A DNA stretch of 41,015 nucleotides from Aurantiacibacter xanthus (GTDB lineage: Bacteria; Pseudomonadota; Alphaproteobacteria; Sphingomonadales; Sphingomonadaceae). Position 1 is the stretch's first letter. Each line of letters opens with the position of its first letter. The notes under the pieces are model-generated. The model searched no databases. It was not told where the DNA came from and worked only from the letters and a program-made list of their open reading frames with translations. The position numbers and the translations under genes were made by a program. This document shows, in pieces, positions 29,485 to 36,801 of this stretch. Location: the NCBI RefSeq assembly GCF_003584015.1, contig NZ_QXFM01000078.1, positions 1 through 41,015 on the forward strand, read 5' to 3'.

Positions 29485-30291
29485 TCAGACTTCCAGGTGC
29501 CGGGCCTCGTCGATTACGAACCCGAAGCGTCCGGCGACATACTCGTCGGATGGAACCAGGAAGCGCCGTTCATGACCCCGATTGCGTCGCCCGCCGAGCC
29601 GGGCGACGCAATCCGTCATGCCAGGTTTTTCCCTGGAACGGATCGCCGATACGACCACCCAATCGTGCCGGTGCTTCTCGCCAAAGAGCCGCCGATCATT
29701 CTCGACGGATTCACCGGGCGCCAGGAAACGGTCGTGGATCGCCTCCCAACAATTTGGGTAATAGTCGCGCAGGGTCTTCTCAGCGTGACGCCGTTCATAG
29801 GCCGTGAAGAGATCGGGAAAGCCAGTCGCGACCTTCGCCCATTCTGCATCTTCCTCGTACCAGCCCCCGGCAACCCGCAAGGCCGCGGGCATTCTCGCGT
29901 TGCGCGCGCGATCGAGCTTGAAGCCGCCATGGCTCGCCGTGGAATGGAAGACCACCCCATCGGCATAGATCTCACTCGATTGAGATTGGCCCCACGGCGT
30001 CGACAGCTTGCCATCGCCACGCTTGCGTTCGAACCGCAGCAATTCCTCCCGGTGCTGGACCAGTTCGGCGATATGGTCATGAAACCCTACTGCATCCGCG
30101 ACAACGGCGATTGCGCCATAGAAATCATCGCGCCGCCATTGGCTCATAGGCTTGCTGAGCCGCCAGGCGTTCGCAATCCGGAGTCCGCGGGGGCCGGGAA
30201 TGGCGGCATAGGCGGTGTCGTCGACAAGCGCGGCGAGATCGCCGTCGGCGGTGCATCCATAGGTGGCCGGGACCGAAGGCGCCGGGCTCAT
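29485..30291 (-). CDS. DUF7007-like protein of unknown function
   Basis: The 268-residue protein MSPAPSVPATYGCTADGDLA contains FYGAIAVVADAVGFHDHIAELVQHREELLRFE (residues about 50-82) and a Trp/Tyr-rich middle (VAGGWYEEDAEWAKVATGFPDLF). It ends with EYVAGRFGFVIDEARHLEV. It resembles a plasmid family that I believe is DUF7007, without certainty. The ATG has a perfect AGGAGG and overlaps the stop of the gene before (ATGA). The two form an operon behind leader B and ahead of a strong terminator. Confidence 0.65.
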   Translation of the reverse strand: MSPAPSVPATYGCTADGDLAALVDDTAYAAIPGPRGLRIANAWRLSKPMSQWRRDDFYGAIAVVADAVGFHDHIAELVQHREELLRFERKRGDGKLSTPWGQSQSSEIYADGVVFHSTASHGGFKLDRARNARMPAALRVAGGWYEEDAEWAKVATGFPDLFTAYERRHAEKTLRDYYPNCWEAIHDRFLAPGESVENDRRLFGEKHRHDWVVVSAIRSREKPGMTDCVARLGGRRNRGHERRFLVPSDEYVAGRFGFVIDEARHLEV

Positions 30292-30806
30292 GCCGCCCTC
30301 CTGATGGTCGAGACGACGGGTTCGTCCTCGACAAGCTGAAGGACGAGATTGGAATAGCGGTTCCGGGACGCCCAGCTTTCGGCGTCCGCCATATTGGCGG
30401 CAAGATGCCGTAGCTCGTCCTTGCCGTTCCAACGGGTGAGAACCCGCACCATGCCCGGCTGCGGCAATTCGACGACTTCGAAGCGAAGGTCCGTCGTGAC
30501 CATATAGTGACGACGCACGACAAGGACCGGCGTGATTCCGGACATGAAGGTGCCCTCATGGAGCACGAAGCTTGCCGAGCAGGTCCTGTCGCCAATAGCC
30601 GCCGACGGTGATTTCTCCACGAGACGCCCGGTGCTGTTGCGCGTCTGCCAGTCCCGCAGCTTGCGCGTGTGGCGGGCCGGCGGCTGCGGGGCACCATCGA
30701 AGTAGCGCAGGACGGCCCCGAGTGGCGCCATGGCGTGAACCGCGTCGCCATCGAGAATGATGGTCGTCGCGCCCGCGACAGAGGCGTTGCCAGTTCTTTC
30801 GGTCAT
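30288..30806 (-). CDS. Conserved protein of unknown function
   Basis: The 172-residue protein MTERTGNASVAGATTIILDG is not a family I can name. It has a mixed alpha/beta composition with several Arg/Trp pairs (RKLRDWQTR, RHYMVTTDLRFEVVELP). No membrane segment or metal motif is evident. The ATG has GGAGACCTCAC upstream. It is the first gene behind leader B and overlaps the DUF7007-like gene by ATGA, so their products may work together. Confidence 0.6.
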   Translation of the reverse strand: MTERTGNASVAGATTIILDGDAVHAMAPLGAVLRYFDGAPQPPARHTRKLRDWQTRNSTGRLVEKSPSAAIGDRTCSASFVLHEGTFMSGITPVLVVRRHYMVTTDLRFEVVELPQPGMVRVLTRWNGKDELRHLAANMADAESWASRNRYSNLVLQLVEDEPVVSTIRRAA

Positions 30807-30900
30807 GTGAGGTCTCCGGGAGAGCAGCGAGGGAGCGAGCCGCCGACCGCTCTCTCTCAAGCCGGCCGGCTCACCCGCTTCCCCGCCACCCTCTCACTCT
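30807..30900 (-). promoter_or_regulatory. Hairpin leader B, before an unknown two-gene operon
   Basis: GAGCC-GCCGAC (30837-30847) pairs with GCCGGC-C-GGCTC (30861-30872), with one G-T pair and one bulged base at the same place as in leader A. The loop contains CTCTCTCTC. The box CCTCTCACTCT (30890-30900) is shared exactly with leaders C and D. Confidence 0.6.
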
Positions 30901-30937
30901 GGCCGCCGGCCCGGAGACGGAGCCGACGGCAGACCGA

Positions 30938-31132
30938 TCACTCCCGCAGCGACCCGGCGGCTATATCAGCCAGCCATTCCACGGCTTCTTCCACGTCTGC
31001 GTCATCCTTTTCGGCAAGACGCGCAAGCGCGACGGCGCCGTTACGGCCCAATTGGCCGAGGCGCTGAAGAGTAGCGAGCAACAAGGGCGCAAGCGCCTCC
31101 GGACTGGCGTTTTCGATGTCGGAAATCTTCAC
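30938..31132 (-). CDS. Small helical protein of unknown function (64 aa)
   Basis: The acidic, Ala/Leu-rich protein starts at GTG with MKISDIENASPEALAPLLLATLQ (first 20 residues shown in part) and contains DADVEEAVEWLADIAAG. It is probably a small helical bundle. GGAGA lies seven bases before the GTG, and the gene has the same orientation and codon use as its neighbours. No family is recognised. Confidence 0.55.
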   Translation of the reverse strand: MKISDIENASPEALAPLLLATLQRLGQLGRNGAVALARLAEKDDADVEEAVEWLADIAAGSLRE

Positions 31133-31218
31133 GGGTCAATCTCCATTCTATGAGGGGAAACCCGAGCGCAGAGCGCCCAGGCGATGTTCGCCGGCAGCAA
31201 CCCGCCGGACTGCACCGT

Positions 31219-31974
31219 TCAGCGGGCAGCGAGGTTGCGCTTGGCGGCGAGCGAGATCGCTCGCGTTGCGGCCTTGGAGGCGGCTTCTCCCTCTTCATGG
31301 GAGAGATCGCTGGCCGCCTTCACATCGAGGGATGCCTGACGGATATCGGCATTGCTCACATCGGCGATCTGGAGACCATCCGGCGCTTCCGTCTCGAAGA
31401 CCACTTCCACGGTCGCGCGGACATGCTCCTCGCAGAGGCGGAGCAGGACATGCGAGCCGAGACCCGGCTCAACGCCGAGCGGCCCATATTCTGCGATGCC
31501 AAGCATTTCATCGAGCATGGACTCGGTACTGCGCGCCATGATGTCGTCGGCCGTGATCAGCACGGCCATGCCGCCGAAACCGTCTGGCCGCATTTTCGTG
31601 CAGGTCCAGGCCGAAACGATCGATACATAGGGGAGCGCGGGCGTCCGTCGGACGATGCTCTGGAAAAACACCTCCCAACCGGACACGGAGAGGTCGAGTT
31701 GAAGATAGGCGTCGTCTTCGCCGAGTTCGGCAAGCTCCGCGCGGACCGCGTTGGCCGCCGCGCTTTCAACGTCTCCGGACAAGGCGAGCGCGGCGCGGAC
31801 CTCGTCGACGGGATAGGCGGGCATGTCATTGGCGCCCTGTTCGGCGTAGAAATAGAGGCCGCCTCCATCAACTTCACTGCTGAAGATGCCAGAGAGGATC
31901 AATCGTTCGAGCGGCGTCATCGCGCTCAGCGGAATGGTGGGCTGAACCACCGTGGAACAGAAATAATCAGCCAT
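31219..31974 (-). CDS. Conserved plasmid protein of unknown function (251 aa)
   Basis: MADYFCSTVVQPTIPLSAMT starts the protein, followed by PLERLILSGIFSSEVDGGGL and an acidic helical segment. The middle part SGWEVFFQSIVRRTPALPYV and the C-terminal LLRLCEEHVRATVEVVFETE suggest a soluble alpha/beta protein. I recognise no domain with confidence. GGAGACCCGAT precedes the ATG. It lies 86 bases upstream of the 64-residue gene on the same strand and behind the hairpin at 31997-32017. Confidence 0.6.
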   Translation of the reverse strand: MADYFCSTVVQPTIPLSAMTPLERLILSGIFSSEVDGGGLYFYAEQGANDMPAYPVDEVRAALALSGDVESAAANAVRAELAELGEDDAYLQLDLSVSGWEVFFQSIVRRTPALPYVSIVSAWTCTKMRPDGFGGMAVLITADDIMARSTESMLDEMLGIAEYGPLGVEPGLGSHVLLRLCEEHVRATVEVVFETEAPDGLQIADVSNADIRQASLDVKAASDLSHEEGEAASKAATRAISLAAKRNLAAR

Positions 31975-31996
31975 ATCGGGTCTCCAAGAACGCGAA

Positions 31997-32017
31997 AGCC
32001 CGGCGCGCGGCCGGGCT
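31997..32017. terminator. Hairpin between small plasmid genes
   Basis: AGCCCGGC (31997-32004) and GCCGGGCT (32010-32017) form a perfect 8-base stem with loop GCGCG, after the stop at 32043 of the minus-strand gene. The same stem sequence recurs at 32922-32942. T residues after it are few, so this copy may be a weak terminator or an RNA-stabilising hairpin. Confidence 0.5.
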
Positions 32018-32042
32018 CTCGATAAAGGTGATGGGGTACAAA

Positions 32043-32417
32043 TCAGGACGCTGGCGGACTTTCGATCGCGAAAGGGTCCACCAGCTTGTGGATCGGCTGC
32101 GCGCGGCCCATCCAGGGTTGCGGCCGGATGCAGCGAACCCAGTCCGCGAAGCTCGGAATGAAGCCGAGGTCTTCGAGGATATGTTGTTCGCCGATCAACC
32201 GGACGGGAACGACCCGCCCGCTTGAGACCGTGATGGTCGCGCCGAAAAAGCGTTCGAGCATGAAAATGCCCTCGGCATGGTGGCGCAGTGCACGATGGCG
32301 GAAGTCAGCGGTGATCGCCTTGGACTCGTCGAACCACTGGTGCAGCGGCAGATAATCCTCGGCCGAGCCGCCCCATTTCCGCACGGACGAGAGCGCGTGA
32401 TGATAGCAATGGCCCAT
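32043..32417 (-). CDS. DUF6915-like protein
   Basis: The 124-residue protein MGHCYHHALSSVRKWGGSAE contains YLPLHQWFDESKAITADFRH and RALRHHAEGIFMLERFFG. The many His residues (HCYHH, RHHAEG) look like metal ligands. This matches my memory of DUF6915, a family of unknown role on plasmids and in phages. GGGAGGCGACG precedes the ATG. It follows the DUF6878-like gene by ten bases in one operon. Confidence 0.68.
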   Translation of the reverse strand: MGHCYHHALSSVRKWGGSAEDYLPLHQWFDESKAITADFRHRALRHHAEGIFMLERFFGATITVSSGRVVPVRLIGEQHILEDLGFIPSFADWVRCIRPQPWMGRAQPIHKLVDPFAIESPPAS

Positions 32418-32427
32418 CGTCGCCTCC

Positions 32428-32898
32428 CTACAGCTCGTAATAATGGTTTTCAGACCGTTCGATCCGATAATTGAAATCGAAACGGACAGTCCCGGCGGCG
32501 ACGTCAAAGGTGAACTCGCCATAGCCGCCTTCATTGTTCTCCCAGCCGCCGTGCTTGCTTTCGAGGAGGTCGTAACACATGGCCTCGATCGCATCCGGGA
32601 GCGGGACCGTTACATGGCGGACCTCCTCGTCGTGAAATTCACAGCGGGCGATCTCGACAGATGTGTCGGGCAGGTCGGCACTGCTTTCACCAGAACGCGC
32701 GTCAATCTCCTCGATCTGGCCGCTGTCCCCACTGCCATCGAACCGCACGGTGACAAGGGTGATGCCAGATCCTGCCAGAACAGACAGGACAGCAGCCTTA
32801 TTGGCGGGAAAAATCTCGCTCGCTCGTTTCTCATATTCCGCCTGGTGCGCCAGGAAGGCGGTCATGTCGAACGTGGGAACAAAAGGCGTATTGCTCAT
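32428..32898 (-). CDS. DUF6878-like protein
   Basis: The 156-residue acidic protein MSNTPFVPTFDMTAFLAHQA has a helical head (YEKRASEIFPANKAAVLSVL). A beta-rich core follows (ITLVTVRFDGSGDSGQIEEI) and the C-terminal GWENNEGGYGEFTFDVAAGT. It resembles DUF6878, whose function is unknown. GGAGATAGACA lies before the ATG. It starts a small operon with the DUF6915-like gene. Confidence 0.68.
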   Translation of the reverse strand: MSNTPFVPTFDMTAFLAHQAEYEKRASEIFPANKAAVLSVLAGSGITLVTVRFDGSGDSGQIEEIDARSGESSADLPDTSVEIARCEFHDEEVRHVTVPLPDAIEAMCYDLLESKHGGWENNEGGYGEFTFDVAAGTVRFDFNYRIERSENHYYEL

Positions 32899-32910
32899 TG
32901 TCTATCTCCG

Positions 32911-32942
32911 AAAATGAAAAAAGCCCGGCGCGTGGCCGGGCT
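32911..32942 (-). terminator. Rho-independent terminator of parB
   Basis: AGCCCGGC (32922-32929) and GCCGGGCT (32935-32942) form a perfect stem around GCGTG. On the minus strand it is followed by TTTTTTCATTTT. It lies about 70 bases after the ParB stop and just upstream of the DUF6878-like gene. Confidence 0.75.
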
Positions 32943-33013
32943 GAGAATGGGATTGAGGTGAGACGTCGGTGCGGGACGGGGCAGCGACTGGTCGACCCGT
33001 CCCGCACCAGCAT

Positions 33014-35146
33014 TCAGGCGGCGATAGCGTATTCGTCGTCGCCCTCCTGGTCGGCGTAGCTGTCATCCTCATCGAGGAACGCCGGCAGCGCGTCAGCCTC
33101 ATCCGTCAGCGGCAGCGGTTCCTCGATCACAGGCGTCCGAAGCGGTTCGGGCAGCCAATTCGCATCGGCGAGCAAGCGTTCGGCCTCGCGCGCCATGTCG
33201 CCCTTCTTCAGATGGTCGATCAGCCCGGCGGTCTGCGGCCCCGTCGCCTCGGCGACCGCCTCAAGGATGCGCGGCTTCGCGACCCGGTTGAGGTAGTTGT
33301 CGAAGGTCGGGCGCCAGCCTGCGCCGATCATGTCGAGACCCACGGCGCGGGCCAGTACATTGGCATGGTCGATGCGGCGCGCGACGCCGTGCGCCGAGAC
33401 ACGGCCACCGCCATGCTTGGGAACCGGCTCCCACTGCGCGTTCACACAATAGGCTGCGCAATGGGCGAACAGACTGGCCTGTTCGCCGCCGTCGAGCTGC
33501 TGGAGCGCATCCCACACATCCTTGTCGGATTGGGGGAGACGCTCCTTCCAGCGGGTGTGCCGTTCCTGGATGGATGCCGCCGATGGACTGTTACGCAGGT
33601 CCGCGCCCTGGAACGGCATGGAGACGCGGTGGACAGCCAGCTCCATGCAGCTTTCGGTGCGGCCCATGTAGAAGACCGACAGCACCATGGCGTGCAGCAC
33701 GGCGGCGAACGCGACCGAAGGCGACTGCGCGAAGGCATCCTGAAGCGCCAGCGTGCGGGCGGCGGTCAGCTCGGCGACGAGACGGTCCGGGAGCGGCTTG
33801 ATGACCTCACCGTCATCATCGTCATCGTTCGGAGCGGGCCTGGACGGGGCCCTGCTGGACTCGCGATCGGCCGTTTCGCCGCCGATCTCATCGGACGCAT
33901 CATCCGATCCGGCATGGGACGCTTCATCGCCACCTTCGCCGGCATCGTCAGCCTCCAGCTCATCCTCGGCGCGGACATAGCCACGGTCGATATAGAGCGT
34001 GCCGTCTTCCTCCAGACCAATGAACACGCCGGCATTGGCGATCTCGGCAGGATCGAACACCCGGTTGCTCTGGGCGAGAACGCCAAGCTCGGCGTCGATG
34101 GCGGAGATACGCAGTTCCACGTCCTCCGGAACATCGGGCTTGCCGTCCCACTCGGCCTCAAGCGCATCGGCCTCGGCCCGCAGGGCGACGATCCGCGCTT
34201 CCTGCACCTCGGTCAGCGGCTGCACCTGGCTGGCGATGGCGCGGCAGTCCTCGTCATAGCCATAGGGAAGATCGACCAGCGTCTCGACCCACTTCCAGCC
34301 TTCGGCCATGACAGCGTCGCCTTCCGCGCGCAGCTTCTCATCGACCAAACGATCGAGCAGCGCGGGATCGGAGAGCCAGCCGCCATCGTCGGGTTCGAAC
34401 AGGTCGCGGATCGGACCGGCGCCGCCCGCAGCGATATAGGCGTCCAGCCCGATGAAGCGGACGCGCTTCTCCGTCACCTCGACCTTGTCCTCCAGCAGCC
34501 TGGACTTGATGAACCAGGGCGACTTGTTGCTGCTGTGCGCGAGTTGCCCCCACAAATCCTCCTGGCGCTGGTGATCGTCGCTGACCGTGAACGCCATGAG
34601 CTGGTCGAGGGTCATGTCGCCTTCGGCATAGCATTCATGCAGCGTGGGCGAGACCGATGCGAGCTTGAGGCGCTGGCGCACGACGGCGGGGGTGACGCGG
34701 AAATGGGCGGCGATCGCTTCCTCCTGCTCGCCCTTGTCGAACAGGGTCTTCATCGCCCGGAACTCGTCGAGCGGGTGGAGCGGTTCGCGTTCGCTGTTTT
34801 CGGCGAGCGAATCCTCTTCAGCCAGGACCGGATCATTCGCGGCCTTGACCACGCACGGAACCGGGGCGTCCTTGGCGAGCCGCTTGCGCTTCACGAGGAT
34901 CGCCAGCGCGCTGTAGCGGCGGCCGCCGGCGGGGATTTCGAACATGCCGGTGTCTTCACCAGCCTCGTCGAGCACAGGGCGGACATTGAGGCCGGTCAGC
35001 AGGCCGCGGCGTTCGATATCATTGGCCAGATGCTCGATGGTCACGCCATGCTTCACGCGGCGGACGTTCGATTGCGACAGGACCAGCCTGTCGAACGGAA
35101 TGTTCCGGGACTGGTTGAGGGTGATCTTCGATGGGGCTTTCGCCAT
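33014..35146 (-). CDS. parB: Large ParB/RepB/Spo0J-family protein
   Basis: The 710-residue protein has the ParB N-terminal domain in the first 120 residues: NIPFDRLVLSQSNVRRVKHG, then FEIPAGGRRYSALAILVKRK and the arginine-patch-like NSEREPLHPLDEFRAMKTL. A helix-turn-helix follows (AIAAHFRVTPAVVRQRLKLA). The remaining 450 residues are acidic and not like chromosomal ParB. Such long ParB-like proteins are common on conjugative elements. The role may be partition, regulation or nuclease-like, because some family members cut DNA. GGAGACGTGTC precedes the ATG. It is distant from parA and preceded by hairpin leader C. Confidence 0.87.
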   Translation of the reverse strand: MAKAPSKITLNQSRNIPFDRLVLSQSNVRRVKHGVTIEHLANDIERRGLLTGLNVRPVLDEAGEDTGMFEIPAGGRRYSALAILVKRKRLAKDAPVPCVVKAANDPVLAEEDSLAENSEREPLHPLDEFRAMKTLFDKGEQEEAIAAHFRVTPAVVRQRLKLASVSPTLHECYAEGDMTLDQLMAFTVSDDHQRQEDLWGQLAHSSNKSPWFIKSRLLEDKVEVTEKRVRFIGLDAYIAAGGAGPIRDLFEPDDGGWLSDPALLDRLVDEKLRAEGDAVMAEGWKWVETLVDLPYGYDEDCRAIASQVQPLTEVQEARIVALRAEADALEAEWDGKPDVPEDVELRISAIDAELGVLAQSNRVFDPAEIANAGVFIGLEEDGTLYIDRGYVRAEDELEADDAGEGGDEASHAGSDDASDEIGGETADRESSRAPSRPAPNDDDDDGEVIKPLPDRLVAELTAARTLALQDAFAQSPSVAFAAVLHAMVLSVFYMGRTESCMELAVHRVSMPFQGADLRNSPSAASIQERHTRWKERLPQSDKDVWDALQQLDGGEQASLFAHCAAYCVNAQWEPVPKHGGGRVSAHGVARRIDHANVLARAVGLDMIGAGWRPTFDNYLNRVAKPRILEAVAEATGPQTAGLIDHLKKGDMAREAERLLADANWLPEPLRTPVIEEPLPLTDEADALPAFLDEDDSYADQEGDDEYAIAA

Positions 35147-35228
35147 GACACGTCTCCATGACGGGCGGCCGGAAGACTCTCTCCCAGCCTCCAACCCGTC
35201 ACGAAAACCAGAGCCTCCCTCTCACTCT
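35147..35228 (-). promoter_or_regulatory. Hairpin leader C, before parB
   Basis: GACGGG (35160-35165) faces CCCGTC (35195-35200). CTCTCTCC lies in the loop. CCCGTCACGAAAACC (35195-35209) and CCTCTCACTCT (35218-35228) are identical to leader D at 39405-39419 and 39427-39437. The spacing to the ATG (72 bases from the box) is also the same. A divergent SRAP-like gene starts 60 bases beyond it. Confidence 0.62.
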
Positions 35229-35287
35229 ATGGATCAGGCGATGTGTGGGAGGAGCGCTTGGTCCTTCGCCGAGGTCATGAGGACTTC

Positions 35288-35968
35288 ATGATCTCCTGCG
35301 ATCCGTATCGACGGATTTACGGAGCCACGAGGCGTGGGGACGCAGAGGATTTGACGACGCTCTATCGCTGCCGGACCGCGCTGAGCGAAGTGCGAGACCA
35401 TTTCGATGCCCGCGTTCCGGCTCGGGCCGCCTGGTCGGCCGAAGTCTGGCCAGAGCGCACCGGCCTGGTGGTGTATCGGAAAAACAGGGAGCGTTTCGCA
35501 GAGCCAATGCGATGGGGCATACCGCGGACAATTCTCGATGGGGTGCGCAACCGACGCGCCGTTTCGACGGCGATGTGGTTCAATCGCAGGAAAGTCGAGG
35601 AAACGGCGAGATTTCAGAACCCGTGGCGCTGCCTGATCGTCATGGACTCGTTCGCCTATCCGGCGGGCCAGTCGGGCGCACGCAAGCGCATGTGGTTCGG
35701 TGTCGAGGACAGGCCGATTTTCGCCTGGGCCGGCGTGTGGGCCGAGGTGGACGACGAAAAGCGCTTCTGCGGCCTGCTCGCGGAAGCAAACGACGTCGTA
35801 CAGGGACGTTCCATGCCCGTCATCCTTGACCGCGATGACTATAATCTGTGGCTTGGAGGCCGGTTCGACAGGGCATCGCCGCTCGCCAACCGGCCCTATT
35901 CGGAAACACGAATGTATGAGGAAACGCTGGGAGAGCCGTGGAAGGGCAGCGGCAGCGAAGGACCGTGA
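35288..35968 (+). CDS. Degenerate SRAP-family protein, catalytic residues lost
   Basis: The 226-residue protein aligns by eye with the intact SRAP protein at 39600-40265: LTTLYRCRTALSEV with MCNLYSL..., RCLIVMDSFAYP with RCLVPFTSFSEP, and VVQGRSMPVIL with RYHPKAMPVIL. SRAP proteins form a crosslink with abasic sites in single-stranded DNA through Cys2. Here Cys2 reads Thr, the active Glu reads Tyr and the His reads Gln; the Asn is probably lost too. There is also a 20-residue N-terminal extension. Start ATG 35288 has GAGGACTTC ahead; GTG 35243 and TTG 35354 are alternatives. A 16-codon frame beginning M-C-G-R (35241) overlaps the ATG. It is divergent from parB. Confidence 0.72.
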   Translation: MISCDPYRRIYGATRRGDAEDLTTLYRCRTALSEVRDHFDARVPARAAWSAEVWPERTGLVVYRKNRERFAEPMRWGIPRTILDGVRNRRAVSTAMWFNRRKVEETARFQNPWRCLIVMDSFAYPAGQSGARKRMWFGVEDRPIFAWAGVWAEVDDEKRFCGLLAEANDVVQGRSMPVILDRDDYNLWLGGRFDRASPLANRPYSETRMYEETLGEPWKGSGSEGP

Positions 35969-36061
35969 TGTCATCGGCGAACAAAGGCGTTCGTGTCACC
36001 TGACCGGCCTTGCGGGATCGGACGGCGGCGATGAACTTTTCGCGCATCTCGGCGGCGGATT

Positions 36062-36361
36062 TCACGCGTCGAGGTTGGTCAGCCGCACCACATAGTGATT
36101 GCCGTTGTGGCGATCGGAACCGAGATGCGTGCGACACGCAGCGACGATCCGGTCCCAGATCGCATCGGGCATGTCGGAATCGCTGCCCTCACCACTAAGG
36201 CCGGGATCGACCAGCACGACAACGTCGGAATATTCGTCAACCTCGCCGCCGGTGTGCCAGGTGAACTTGGGCCGGCGGTTGGCGAGCCAGGCCCGAAAGG
36301 CGGGGTCGGCAAAAAACTCGGGGGCATTGATGACCATGCCCCGGCAAAGCGTGATGTCCAT
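36062..36361 (-). CDS. Conserved protein of unknown function (99 aa)
   Basis: The protein MDITLCRGMVINAPEFFADP contains FRAWLANRRPKFTWHTGGE and an acidic middle (EYSDVVVLVDPGLSGEGSDS), and ends GNHYVVRLTNLDA. No family is recognised. An ideal ribosome binding site (CAGGAGTTCGAC) precedes the ATG. It is the last gene of a minus-strand group that starts with ardC at 39355. Confidence 0.6.
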   Translation of the reverse strand: MDITLCRGMVINAPEFFADPAFRAWLANRRPKFTWHTGGEVDEYSDVVVLVDPGLSGEGSDSDMPDAIWDRIVAACRTHLGSDRHNGNHYVVRLTNLDA

Positions 36362-36417
36362 GTCGAACTCCTGTCGATGGGGATATCGGGAAAGGGCGAC
36401 GCCAGCGCGGCGCGGCC

Positions 36418-36801
36418 TCAGCGATAGTCTTCGGGTAGGTCTTCCTCGGCCCCCTGCCAGACCACCTCGTCGCCCTCGTAAATGCGGACGAAGCCGCCGC
36501 GCCTGGGTATCTCTACGGGCGGCAACGGCTTCGCCGCGAAGTTGAGGCAGGAAAACTCCGCGACCGTGGACGAGAAGGCGAGCGGCTTGCCCGGCGCCGT
36601 GAGCACCCGGTCGCAGGCGCCGCTCGGCCGCTTCACGCGGCGGCGCGAGAGGCCGAGCCTGAAATATTCATAGTCACGCTCCTCCCGCTCCGAAGGCGGC
36701 GACCAGTGGCGGCACCAGCGGCACGTCCGAATGGTCGCAGGGGGATCGTCGTCGAGCGGCGGCCCGTTATTATGTCCCGCGCCGGGCGGCCGCCCGTTCA
36801 C
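36418..36801 (-). CDS. Conserved protein with Cys pairs, unknown function (127 aa)
   Basis: The protein starts at GTG with VNGRPPGAGHNNGPPLDDD, a head I have seen in several alphaproteobacterial plasmid and phage proteins. RTCRWCRHWSPPSEREERDY follows, with a CxxC pair and further Cys at GACDRV and FSCLNF, possibly binding zinc. The GTG overlaps the stop of the gene before (GTGA), with GGAG ahead, so the start is firm. Function is unknown. Confidence 0.62.
   Translation of the reverse strand: MNGRPPGAGHNNGPPLDDDPPATIRTCRWCRHWSPPSEREERDYEYFRLGLSRRRVKRPSGACDRVLTAPGKPLAFSSTVAEFSCLNFAAKPLPPVEIPRRGGFVRIYEGDEVVWQGAEEDLPEDYR

Noticed and set aside
32969-35161. 730-codon plus-strand frame opposite parB
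   Set aside because: Antisense shadow of the ParB-like gene; no motif and no ribosome binding site.
35241-35291. 16-codon frame starting M-C-G-R as the true SRAP N-terminus
   Set aside because: The aligned SRAP start falls later (near 35354); the M-C-G-R match is short and could be chance, so it is only mentioned as an open point.
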